A DNA stretch of 64,000 nt from Sarocladium kiliense (Eukaryota; Ascomycota; Sordariomycetes; Hypocreales; Sarocladiaceae), in NCBI GenBank assembly GCA_030734395.1, contig JAUZTG010000019.1:124001-188000 (forward strand), in the 5' to 3' direction. Positions 10,559 through 21,256 of this stretch are shown here, in pieces. The position numbers and the translations under genes are program-made. The notes beneath the pieces were generated by a model. The model made no database searches and was not told the DNA's origin. It worked only from the letters and a program-made list of their open reading frames with translations. Position 1 is the first letter of the stretch. Each line of letters begins with the position of its first letter.

Positions 10559-12648
10559 ATGCGCCGCAGCTTTGCTCGAACCCCACTGGCGTGTAATACA
10601 TGGTACGCTCTGTCCTTCGCCTGCACTGCTCCCCGCTTTATCATGCCCACCGCACAATGATCGGAACAAGCCTCCAAGTACCTGCAGCTTGTGTCGGGAA
10701 ATAGAGTTGGCGTTCCAAGAGCTGATATCCTATGTCATAGTCGAGGACGTAAGACCAAATGCGACGGCTTCCGGCCCAAGTGTGGTTATTGTGCCGGCAA
10801 GAACGCGCAATGCGTATGGCCAGCTCCTCTCCCGGGGGAAAATTATCAAGAGCCTTCCAATCAGCAATATCCGCTTCCGTCCCCATCTAGTGGACTGTTA
10901 AGGGAATACCAAACTGACGCGGTGACAATCGAAGCGTCTCAGACACCAATATCACCGGCGACCGTGACTGAGGATCAGACACAGAGAGGACTAGATCTAT
11001 GTCTAGGGCTCTTCTTTGAGAGGCATTTTGCTACCGACTTTTGCTCTTTCGCTTATCGGCCTGAGTTCGAGGTTGAGTGTAAGCGTAATGAGGTACTTGG
11101 ATCTACTGTCATCGCCTTGTGCGGTCGATACTTGGATGACAACGATGCGCTGGGCTTGTTTGGCTTGCCGACAGCTCGTCATGTTTGTCGTCACTACACA
11201 CTGAAAGCTCGCTCTCTGTGTAAAGAGAAGTCAGACCAGCCAAGTGGTACGCATTGAAGTCACTGGCGCCAGCCCTGATCTCTACAAACGGCTTACCTGC
11301 TATTCTAGTTACAAACATACAAGCGAACCTTATTCTGGCGACAGCTGAGATACTCTCCGTTTCAGGTGCGAGACACTGGCTGTTCACAGGAAGCGCGATT
11401 CGCATGGCCGAGATCATGCGGTTGAACAAGGATTTCCATCAGAATCATTCCCTCCGGCACCAAGAGGTCCGCAGACGAACCTACTGGGCCTGTTTGCTCT
11501 TGGATCGCCTGCTCGCATACCTTCTCGGCAAGCATCGCACCATCGACATCGATACCATCTCTGTTCCTCTCCCGGACGCCGATACTGCCCTGGTATTCCA
11601 AGAAGAGTCGCGAGGCGTAACCTTGGCGAATCTTGCAGAACAACGAAGGCCTTCGGACTTGGGACTAGCTCCCTACCTGATCAAGACCGTCTGCCTCTGG
11701 AGCGAGTTAGCAGATTTCGCGGTGTACTCGCGACGTCGATTAGACCCTTATCCTCCAACGGATGCGAGGAGTAGCCTACACATTAGACATGGAGCTTTAA
11801 AAGCATGGCAACTTTCTCTCGCGCCAAGCTTACGCTGGAACATGGAGAATTATAGGAATCACAAGGCGCTATCTCAACAAAGAGGCTTTGTCGCTTGTCA
11901 CGTACTGCTACAGAGTGCGTCCTGTGTGGCCCACCAGTCCTATCTACCGCATCTGGCAACATATACGAGACTGGTCAATTTGGTAGATGCAGCGGGCTGG
12001 TCATACTTACACAGGGATGAGCACCTCATCAGTGTCTGCGTATCTGCTGCTCTGGCTCTGGGTGCAATGGTCTCAGCGCTCGTGGAACAAGGTGAGCAGG
12101 CCTCGCTGCAGAGCATATGGGCTGTGCCATCTTTCCTTGCGACTGCGAACACATTATTATGGATTCAGTATGCGCAAGACCCCAGGCTCTTGAGTGCAGA
12201 AACACGAGCCCGAGGGAAGGAGTACTTTGCACTCATCCGAGACCTCATGATGTCTTGGTCATCGACGTGGAGAGCAGCGCGGCAGTGGCTTAGCTCTTTG
12301 TGTGTTATGCATGACCTCTATAAGGCTGCATACTTGGGCGAGATCAGCAACCAGTTACTTGACATAGCTGCTGATTCTGCCAATCACGAAGAGGATGATG
12401 CAGATGCAGGGGATGAGGGCGGCGATTTCCATCCGCAGCCTGGCGATGGTTATCCTTCTGTTGTATCATTGCCAAACTTACAGGCGAGTGTCAAGTTTGC
12501 TACGGGGGACACCTCCGTAAAGTCGATCAGTGTGCAGTCAATCTGGCTTCAGCTATCTGGAGGCTGGCCGCTGGGATTTCCCGATGTAGATGCCTTGTCT
12601 TCCTCCCTTGGGGATAACGCTTTCAGTGAAGCCATGGGATCTTTATAG
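10559..12648 (+). CDS. Zn2Cys6 transcription factor, regulator 1
   Basis: Likely pathway regulator. Three exons: 10559-10602, 10741-11246 and 11309-12648; 629 aa. The zinc cluster is assembled across intron 1: exon 1 ends in ACNT plus two bases of a Cys codon, and exon 2 completes C-RGRKTK-C. The full pattern C-x2-C-x6-C-x6-C-x2-C-x6-C lies at residues ~12-36. This splice (intron 10603-10740) was chosen because alternative nearby GT sites lose the second Cys. The middle contains the fungal-specific factor domain: GARHWLFTGSAIRMA, then a region around RRRTYWACLLLDRLLA. The C-terminus is acidic (EEDDADAGDEGGD). It is divergent from nagB across a promoter carrying the shared palindrome, which makes it the best candidate for the binding protein. 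Confidence 0.88.
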
Positions 12649-13581
12649 GAACCTCATGCTAAGATCTTCCCGAGTAACTCAAGTTCTGGAATGCGAGCCA
12701 TGACATTTTCTGACCCATTATCCTGCTCATTTCCCTAGGACCGCGTCAGGGCTCTCTCCAAAACCGTCAATGATGCCTCGCCAAGGTACCTTAGATCTGG
12801 GACAGCTACCCGGAACCCGACGGTTCAACCCCTTCAGCGCTCGCTCTCCCGCATCATGTCGCCGAGACAGAAAGAATCACGCCAGACGAACGCTCCTTTC
12901 CAAGCCACTTGTTTTTTGGGCTTCCAGCACGTGATTGTTCAAAAAAGCATCTTGACGGGAAAGTGTTCGTGGTGGTTGGACATCGTGACCATTAACCTCA
13001 GGTGACTTGGTCTTGAATCGTTGGCCTCAATAGGCCAAGGTTGCCACGTATTTGATCATTACAGTTCGCAAAGTAGCGCGGTATGCAAGCACGTCGAATA
13101 CAGTTGTAAATCCTTTGGAACTAGTCTACTAATCATTATCGACGAGATGTGTTCAATGCTAGATTCTCCTGCCACCCAGCACCCCAGGCATGGAGCTTTT
13201 AGTATCGGATATTCAGCAACTTCTTATCATCCAACCAGCGTCCGTCACGAAGCAGTGCCGAAAAGCTGACATGGGCAGAGTATTTGATCTCCAAAGGGTG
13301 TGTAATATGTGAATGAGTCGGGAGTACATAGTTACACAGTTAGCCGGTCTGTCCTTATCCGTGCCCCAACCGGTGGCTTATCTATCGTGGGGAGTCCCTG
13401 GGGTACCCAAGATAAGCTGCATACATCCATGGCTCGTTTATCCAACGCCGGATACAAACCAAGACCTCATCTTTTAGCTGCTGAAACAACACGACCTAGA
13501 TAAACACAAGGCTTGAGAGAAACAGGATACTCTCCAATTTCTGTTCTACCCGAACGTGGCACGTCTTTGCCTCGTGCTAGA
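12649..13581. other. Intergenic, regulators 1 and 2
   Basis: This 933-bp stretch lies between two plus-strand regulator genes. I looked for the cluster palindrome and found only a shortened CCGG-AA-CCCGA arrangement near 12810. No gene is supported. Confidence 0.45.
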
Positions 13582-15165
13582 ATGGATTCGGCCCACTCCA
13601 GCAGCGGCACCATTGACCTCGAGACGTTGTTGGCAGAGCTACCTGCATGCAAGCATTGCCGAGCAAGAAGAAAAAGGTTCGAGACAGGCTATTCTCACAT
13701 GGGAGCCTCTGAAGGGGTGTGTATCGCTGACTTTGTTTATAGATGCGACACAAAGCTACCCGCGTGCAAGAACTGCGCAAAGACTGGTAGAGAATGTGTG
13801 TTCTATGACCATGTGCTGAATGAAGAACTCCCGCGCACGCAAGTGGCCCCCTGCTCAAGACCTCGCACATAAGGGTTTGATTCGGATCTAGACTGACCTC
13901 AAGTCAGCTACATCTCCTCCTTGGTTGATCATCTAGAGGTACTTCGGGTGACGAACGGCTCGTCAGCATGTTCTACTCAGACACAAGGACGCTTTAGGCC
14001 CTCAATCCCAGATCCTGATCAGATTCGACAGCATTCCTTTGGCTTTTCGCAAGGAAGCTATAGATACATTGGAGCACAATCACCGTTGCTTCATCTCTAT
14101 TTGCCGGACGGGGGGCACGAACATCCGGTATCACGGAAACCCAGGAGCAGCATACCCGTGCATCTGGCAGCGCGTGACGGAGGTGTTCCACCGGCTCTAC
14201 ACGGACATCTCCTGCGTCTCTTCTTCACCTCAATCCACGAAGTATATCCCGTATTGGACCCCGCAACGACCTGGCTGTCGCCGGACGTTATCATGGGCCT
14301 CTCAGCTCACCCCACCCAGGCCTTCATACTGCAAATGGTCTACGCCATAGCATGCCGCTGTGATCAAGACAATAATCCACATCTTATTCCCCTAGCATCG
14401 GCTGCTCATAACCGCGCACTGCAGCTTCTTGATAAGACAACGGCTGAGCAGTCTACGGCGACTCTGCAGATGGCTATCCTGCTCGTCCTGTACACTATGT
14501 TCGACCCAGCGAGCGGCAACATCAGCCAGCAGCTTGGGTTCGCAACTCGACTAGCTATAGATCTGGCCGGACCTGATAGCGATGAAGAGCCAATTATGCT
14601 CTCCACGCTGCATAAAATTGTCTATTGCTTGGAGAACAGTATCTGTAATGTTCTCGTTCGGCCGACATCATTACCTGAGCCTTCCATTGCGCTGGAGTTC
14701 TCGACAGACAAGCCCCTGAATTCTCTCTGCCTTCTGCATATAATACAGTCACGCATACGACGTAACGCCACAGACGAGTCACTAAGGAGTCATCTCTCCA
14801 ATTTGCGTGACGAGGAGGAGCTGGTACAAAAGCTGCATCCGAATATACTAGCCACATTGAGGGAAACGAGACTCATGCAAGACCCTTCGGCGCCAACTTC
14901 TGAGCAGCTTATCTCAGCTTACTCCAAGGACGGATGCATAGCGACCTTTTTGACACCTTTCTGGCTTCACAAGTCTGCCCGCATCGTCTTGGACGCTATC
15001 TCCTCTAGCCAGGGCCCGCCGCCGCCTGAATTGCTGTTGGCACACGACAAAGCGGCGGCTTTGTTTGGCAGATTCTCAAACAAGTGGGAGGCGGCCAAAG
15101 TCCTGCTAGGAGACATCCAATGCTCTCTGAGGACCGAGGGAAGTGCCGCTGGCGAAGAGGACTAA
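13582..15165 (+). CDS. Zn2Cys6 transcription factor, regulator 2
   Basis: Nuclear DNA-binding regulator of unknown target. Exons 13582-13676, 13743-13838 and 13908-15165; 482 aa. Zinc cluster from residue ~23: C-KH-C-RARRKR-C-DTKLPA-C-KN-C-AKTGRE-C, the exact 2-6-6-2-6 spacing, split by intron 1 after ARRKR. It is followed by the usual linker ELPRTYISSLVDHLE, which predicts a short dimerisation helix. Intron 2 (13839-13907) uses a GC-AG donor (GCAAGT): no GT donor nearby keeps phase, while this one restores ELPRTYISSL. The downstream part resembles the fungal-specific factor domain (VYPVLDPATTW, GFATRLAIDLAG). It lies next to the amino-sugar cluster, so a role there is possible but not shown. 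Confidence 0.87.
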
Positions 15166-15296
15166 CTCATCTCCTCGAGCTGCAGTTTACGGTAGTCTGC
15201 TCATCGCCAAGTGATTTATGAGATTGCTCCTACGTGTAATCCAGGTTTAGCGATATTTCTATTGAGCTCAAGATTGAGCTCAAGTGACAATTTGTC

Positions 15297-17360
15297 TTAT
15301 GCTAGCGCATCGAAGTTGAACTCCTCCCAGTAGTCAGTAGGAACGCAGGGATAGGCCCCAATACTATGATCCAAGCCTGGAGGAATAACACTGAAAAAGT
15401 TCGCATAATCCAGACCCTCGAGGCTCTGGTCCAGATCATGCTGTGAGTTCCAATCAAGGGTCGCATCACTTATGAGATCTGCCACCGGCGCGTCCCTGAC
15501 TGAGGAATAAGAAGCTGCTCCTGTTTCCTCTGCTAAGATTTCAGCCTCTTGCTGCTGTTGCTTTTGAGCAGTCAGAAATTCCGTCACCTCCTTCCTAATG
15601 GGTGCCAGAAGTCGTTCGTACTCTTCTAAGCATCTCGAAGCTGCAGGCCACCGCTCAGCAACGGTGGCAAAGAACCGCGAAAAGGTATCCATGTCTGATT
15701 CGATCTGATCCCAGGTATAAACGGCTAAAATGCTAGCTTTGGCTCTTTGCAACGCCTGCAGAAATGTGATAGCTGCCGAGAATGAGTGATAGCAGGCATG
15801 GAAGACGTATTTGCTGCTGCCAAACCCTAGATTCGCCTGCCGCCAGCTACCCTCCGCCACACCAACAGCCGCCGAGAAGGCCTTGGTGAGGTTAGATGCT
15901 GAAGGGTGCTTTATTCGCGGACATGGCCGGAAGAGGGTGACGAGGATATAAGCCGTTGCGATATCAGAGTAGAGCTGCATCTCGTCCCATTGCGACTGGG
16001 CTCTTGCGTCCACATTATGGCTACATGCAGAATGTATCTCTTCATTCCAGCTCTGAATGGCCTGTTCCTGGTAGGACATCCAGTGCTCAAGAGAAGTGAA
16101 TGATGGCGGAAGCGGCTCGTTATGGAACAACGTTGAGACGATGTCGCACTCGATCTCACGATAGCGCCATATGTAGCGGGCCGTGAACTTGGTCGACCTT
16201 GCATTGTCGTCGATACCACTGGCCGTTATGGCGCTATCCTCAAGCTGCGAAGAGAACTCAGTCGTGATGATTCGGCGAAGGAGAGTGATAGGTCTGAGCA
16301 ATGCGCCACAGACAGCCATCTCCATCTCCCAGGCACACCAGAAGACACGACGGCGCATGTCCCTCTCCAGAACAGTGATCGGCGCATCCGCGGGAAGCTC
16401 CTGGTGCAGGCCTAGGTCGATGCATGCCTGACTAATGAAGCCTGTCAAGAGCCAGAAATTGGCCACACCAGGATTGAGAAAGGTGTACTGTGTCAGAAGG
16501 ACGAGTGCTTGAAGACCACGGAGGTCGTTGGTCAGGACCTCAGGGATGCATTCCATAGCCTTTTCGAACAAACCGGATGCAATTGAGTTGGCTCTCGCCT
16601 GTTTGGACCGGGCTGCTGTAGAGAGCGATATGGCCATGACGAGGTTTAAAGTGAACTCGTCATACGGTGTTGCTGGACCTCGTGGGCATCCGTATCGATC
16701 TGTCTCATGAAAAGCGGCTTTGTGCATCGCCATGAGATCAGGGATGTAATGAATGGGATACTGTGGCGACACGCGAGTGATGTAGTTGTCAAAGAGGAAG
16801 TCGGCCACGCTTACGGGGAATAGTGACAGGGGAGTGGTGATCGGCTGAGTGTTGATGATGGACTTGGGGTGGTGCTGGTGAATGTCGCTCTTTGTCATTC
16901 CTAATGCTTTATTCGCAGAAGGTAGTCGAGTACCCGCAACAACGCAACGAGAAAATGGCACTGCAGACGACAGGCCTAGGAATGGTGGTGTAATGCTATC
17001 AAGTAGCTTGTTAACGACAGGGCCTGCGAAGACGCTATCCTTGGATGACTATTCAAATAATCGCAGGTTAGTCAGTGGTCGCAGTACGAACAGGAAACTA
17101 CCAAAAGCAATGGGTTCTCAACGTACAGACGATATCGCTTGTTTCTTCGTCGCAAGTTCTCGCTCGGCGACCTTGGTCTCGAGGAACTGGGCAATGCTTC
17201 TCGGAACAGCCTGGTTGGTCTTAGAGTTCAAGCCAACACACGACACGTTCGACCCGGCACACGAAGAGCAGCCCGATGGAAGAGCATCGCAATGTACTTT
17301 GAGTCTCCTACATCTTGCGCAGGCCTGGGCGCGGCGACGAACTCTCGTTTGCAGTACCAT
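15297..17360 (-). CDS. Zn2Cys6 transcription factor, regulator 3
   Basis: Third regulator in a row, convergent with regulator 2. Two exons, 17127-17360 and 15297-17048; 661 aa. The zinc cluster starts at residue ~15: ACARCRRLKVHCDALPSGC, then SSC and GSNVSC, matching C-x2-C-x6-C-x6-C-x2-C-x6-C. The start at 17360 (MVLQTRVRRRAQ) places a basic patch just before the cluster; the frame remains open upstream but with no plausible domain. The body carries the fungal-specific factor domain: FWLLTGFISQACIDLGLH and RDMRRRVFWCAWEMEM are typical segments. A Gln-rich stretch (QKQQQQ) and an acidic, aromatic C-terminus may be an activation region. Its upstream region is shared with the oxygenase gene. 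Confidence 0.87.
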
Positions 17361-18205
17361 AGCACCCTCAAGTGGGCAGATGAACGATTCAGTGATACTA
17401 TCTAGGACTGCACGGGGTACAGACGAGCAGAGAAGCCATAGGAAGAGTATCGTGCTGCTACTACTGCGCCATATCGCACTGTCGACTTCCTCATTGCACA
17501 AGTTGTACCATGTTCTGATGGACCAAGCCACCACCCCACCGAGAGTTAGAAGCGCCCGTTTCTTATCATGACAATTAACAGTATAACCGAGACGGATAAT
17601 ACATAGTGTCTATCTTGGCATACGTGGATGGAAACACCGATGCCTACGGGGAAGTCCTCCCCTCCCCTGAGGTCCATGGCGTGGGGTAAATGGCTTGATC
17701 GTCTTGAACGACTGCTTATCAGTTCTTGGATTGTCTACCCCGAGATGTCTTCCTGGGCATGATAACGCGACGGCGCGATATGGTGACAATCCACAGGCGC
17801 TCAGCTCCGTTAGCGGGAGTCGTTTGGCGCTGTGCTCCGCTCGCTTGTCAAGCCATGGCCTGGGGCCCCAACAGCTAAGGCCCGGCTATTCTCGTGTAGT
17901 GCTTGATCTTATCAGCAGGGAGGCACAGGATTGGTATCGCCAGAGTGTGAACTCGCTTCACCAGGCCCCAGTAAGATCATGTGTCGGGCATAGGGAGGCG
18001 ATGCGCTTCGACTTGTGACTGGCAAGCCCAATTTCTTTGGACGAAAGTTCTATATGAAGATCGTGTCCAGCGCACTCTTCTCCGCCACTTGATTGTATCC
18101 AAATACTTGAGCCAGAGCTTCCTATTGACTCTAGGTACTTGTCCTTGCTTTCAGTGACAGCCAACTTATACGAACAATCTTTTTAAACTTCAGAGCTTCA
18201 TCATC
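17361..18205. promoter_or_regulatory. Divergent promoter regulator 3/oxygenase
   Basis: This 845-bp interval separates divergent start codons. No TCGG-N5-CCGA site was found here, unlike the three enzyme promoters to the left. I see no further gene. Confidence 0.45.
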
Positions 18206-19323
18206 ATGGCATCCAAGCACGAGCTGGAAATTCCCGTCATCGACCTCAGCGGCTTCCTTGCCGGCGACGCCGCTGCAAAGCAATCATGTGCCACCGAGCT
18301 TCGGCATGCCATGCAAGATGTCGGATTTCTTCAAGTTATCGGTCACTCTGTGAGCCCAGAACTTCAAAAGCGCTTCATCAGCGCCATAGCAGCTTTCTTT
18401 GACCTGCCAATGGCCGAGAAGGCCCGCATTGGCCAGGACAGGTCCCCCTGCAACCGTGGCTACGAGCGTGTGGGCATTGAGCGTCTTGAAGAACTCGAGG
18501 ACAACAGCAAGATCGAGGTTAAGGAGGGATTCACTGTACGACCGGAGCGGGAGCTGGGCCGCTTTATGACTGGTCCGAACCAATGGCCGGATCCAAGCCT
18601 GCCAGGCATGAAGAACTTCAGGAAGACGTACATGGAGTACTTCGCAGCGGTGCATGAGTTGAGCTCTAGCATGTTCCGCCTTATCGCTCTCAGTCTGGAT
18701 CTTGATGAGCACTACTTCGATGCCTTTGCGGCAGATCCCGATGGTGAGTCGGTCTTCACTCAATCGGACGTTCCACACATAGACTATGAATACTTTGCTG
18801 ACTTCGTTATGTGATAGGTATCCAACTGTGCCGTTCGCATCACTATCCACCAACACCAAAGGGTGATGCCGATCGTGGACGTGGAATTGGCGCTCATACG
18901 GACTTTGGCGCACTGACACTCCTCCTCCAGGATGAGGTAGGCGGTCTTGAGGTCCTTCACAAGCCAACGGGAACATGGCACGATGTGACACCCATCGAAG
19001 GCGCATATGTCATCAACATTGGCGACCTGATGCAACGCTGGACAAATGATAGGTATCTCAGCACCATGCATCGTGTCAAGTCGCCCATCTCGGAGAAGCC
19101 CAGGTACTCTGTCGCCTTCTTCAACGACGGCGCACTGGATACGGTGGTGGAGGCTCTTCCGACATGTGTTTTTCCTGGCGAGGCACCCAAGTATCCTCCG
19201 CTGAAGGTGGAGGACCATCTCGTCGGACGGTATAAGCAGAGTTACTCGATCGGGGGCGGGAAGATCAAGACCCCTGTACGTGCCATCGAGGCTTCTGTGC
19301 AGCCTCGTGCGGTCGCCGTGTAG
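18206..19323 (+). CDS. 2-oxoglutarate/Fe(II)-dependent oxygenase
   Basis: Soluble non-haem iron oxygenase of the isopenicillin N synthase-like class; substrate unknown. Two exons, 18206-18743 and 18818-19323; 347 aa. The N-terminal domain begins with IPVIDLSGF and contains GFLQVIGHSV. Spliced exon 2 carries the metal-binding facial triad: HTDFG in AHTDFGALTLLLQD and the distal His in STMHRV. The 2-oxoglutarate-binding Arg-x-Ser is seen in RYSVAFF. The length matches the family (~330-360). A longer read-through of exon 1 stops soon after 18743, supporting the intron. Neighbours do not reveal the substrate; fungal members act in secondary metabolism or on small acids. Confidence 0.88.
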
Positions 19324-19636
19324 CAAGGGCAGTAGGCGTAATTTGACTAAACAACACATTGGTTGAATTGAGCGAGTTGCTATGATGTGTTCTAGTTCCA
19401 ATGGTGTCTCCTCTCACTGATGCGACATCGTTCTTCCGGAGCAAGGGTTCTGGCGCCAACTCTCCTTGCACCCTAATTGTATGCTGTCCTCCGCCCTGCT
19501 ACCAGACAAGATTTAACCCGAGCTTCGACATCATCGAAAGGTCCTTTAAGGTGTGTGCATAGGCAATAGAGGAAAAACTTGATCTAGTGCTCACAAGCCT
19601 TGTAAGAAGGTCGCTTGTGGAGAAGGTAGCAAATAC
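19324..19636. other. Convergent 3' spacer oxygenase/formamidase
   Basis: This 313-bp spacer lies between two convergent stop codons. Nothing is recognised in it. Confidence 0.4.
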
Positions 19637-20644
19637 TCAAAGTTCTTTATTGTATTCAGACACAGGGGGCTGGAAGCCGCATACTGATCCGTCCCTAATT
19701 TGAACCTCTTCATCCTCAGCTTGCGCATACCGTCCCTGAGCCAGGTCCTTCATGTAAGAATAGGGACAGTCCATGGCCCCTCCCTTCACCGCTACATAGC
19801 CTCGATGTCCAAGTTGGAACAGGTTATTCTCAACCCCCCATTCACGCCTCCGTCTCCTAACTTCATCGGCACGAATCTCACAAGCCACGATGTGATCAGG
19901 AGTAGCATCGCCACGTTCCAGGACGTTTCCCTCCGGATCGACAAACATAGCCTGTCCCATGCTGCGCCATGTCGAGTCAGCCCCTGCCAGGGCCAGACTG
20001 ACGGTGTACATGAGGTTCGTAAGTGCGTTCGAACGGTTTGTGATCTCCCAAGCGTGCTTTATAGGCGACGTGTAACCGGCTGTACGCAGGAGAACCTCTG
20101 CCCCTTGGTAAGCCGCCTCCCGTGCCATCTCTGGGAACATGCCATCATGGCAAATGATGAGGGACATCTTTACTCCACCAGGGCCTCTGAAGACAGACAC
20201 CCCCTGATTGCCGGGATACCATGGCTCAACAGGCACCCATGGATGCATCTTGCGGTAGTAATTTACGACCTCGCCTTTGTCGTTGATCGTTATCCCAACG
20301 TTCCATGGCATTGCTTCTCCGGGTCCGCCGTTCTTCTCCATGATGCTGAAGACTCCCCAAACCCGTTCCTCAGCACAGACTTGTCGGAAGGCGGCTACTT
20401 CGACCCCATCCATGGAACACATGATGCTTGGGTCCGTAGACATTGACAGGCCGTGGATACAGTATTCAGGGAACAGCAGCATGTCGACCGAGGGATACTC
20501 GCGCTTGGCCCGGCGAACTAGGTCGACGATGTGGCTTGTCGCATTGGCCAAATCCTGAGGTGTGTCGACGCGAAATAATTGCGACTGTACCGCGGCGATA
20601 ACAATGCCGCCGGTCGTCTTGTTCAGTCCTCCAAGGCCACTCAT
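19637..20644 (-). CDS. Formamidase (nitrilase superfamily)
   Basis: Hydrolyses formamide to formate and ammonium (AmiF type), or a related short aliphatic amide. Single exon, 335 aa, the same length class as bacterial AmiF (~334 aa). The Glu-Lys-Cys triad is visible: LLFPEYCIHG, NYYRKMHPWVPVEPW and LIICHDGMFPEMAR. The N-terminal MSGLGGLNKTTGG and the C-terminal GYVAVKGGAMDCPYSYM match formamidases and distinguish it from general nitrilases and from aliphatic amidase. Intronless in a window where most genes have several introns, and strongly bacterial in layout, so transfer from bacteria is possible. It is divergent from an amino-acid permease across 612 bp, which would fit nitrogen acquisition. 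Confidence 0.88.
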   Translation of the reverse strand: MSGLGGLNKTTGGIVIAAVQSQLFRVDTPQDLANATSHIVDLVRRAKREYPSVDMLLFPEYCIHGLSMSTDPSIMCSMDGVEVAAFRQVCAEERVWGVFSIMEKNGGPGEAMPWNVGITINDKGEVVNYYRKMHPWVPVEPWYPGNQGVSVFRGPGGVKMSLIICHDGMFPEMAREAAYQGAEVLLRTAGYTSPIKHAWEITNRSNALTNLMYTVSLALAGADSTWRSMGQAMFVDPEGNVLERGDATPDHIVACEIRADEVRRRRREWGVENNLFQLGHRGYVAVKGGAMDCPYSYMKDLAQGRYAQAEDEEVQIRDGSVCGFQPPVSEYNKEL

Positions 20645-21256
20645 TTTGTGTCTCTGCAGGATAGTCGAGTACCTAAAACTCTCTATTCATCTGGCTGCAC
20701 ATCAAGAGGTTGCCTTTCGTCGGGCTACTTCTGTCAGGGTATGCTGGCCAGCCACCATGTACCTGACATTCATAAGGTCTTAGAAGATAATGCAAGTACC
20801 CGACCGTGAGTTCGATGGCGTTCATTCCCGGGCGCAGAACGTCCCTGAGTCCGTGGCGTTCCTTATCTAGTGCGGCCTGTACTGTTAGTTCCCCGCACGA
20901 GTTGGACCCGCGACTGGAAGCGAGAGATTCGATAAGGATCCCCTAATCTTGACAAGCATTGCCCCAACGGTCCGGACATTCGGGACGCGGATAGACACGA
21001 TATCGTGGTACAGTGCACTAACGCATGACGCCGACGCCAACGGAGTTCACGCTAACGGACATGGGCGCCCTGGTTATCATGCTGTCACCATTGGTCGACA
21101 TCTTACACTGGGATGCATTGGCATGACGATGAATGTTCTCACAACATATAGAGAGAGCACTCTGGCCATGCTCTCTACGTGATGTGGCATGACAAAGTCT
21201 GGTCAATGTGATAAACTCATCAATCGTGACAAATAACCTCTGACTCAAGGAACAAC
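20645..21256. promoter_or_regulatory. Divergent promoter formamidase/permease
   Basis: This 612-bp region lies between divergent starts. It contains GATA cores (for example GATAAG near 20932 and GATAA near 21210), which in fungi can bind nitrogen-regulatory GATA factors. GATA is common, so this is only suggestive. Confidence 0.35.

Noticed and set aside
10470..10690. Alternative first exon for regulator 1 containing CSLCRE
   Set aside because: Its phase-compatible GT donor at 10691 destroys the second cysteine, whereas the exon 10559-10602 gives ACNTC-RGRKTKC with perfect zinc-cluster spacing.
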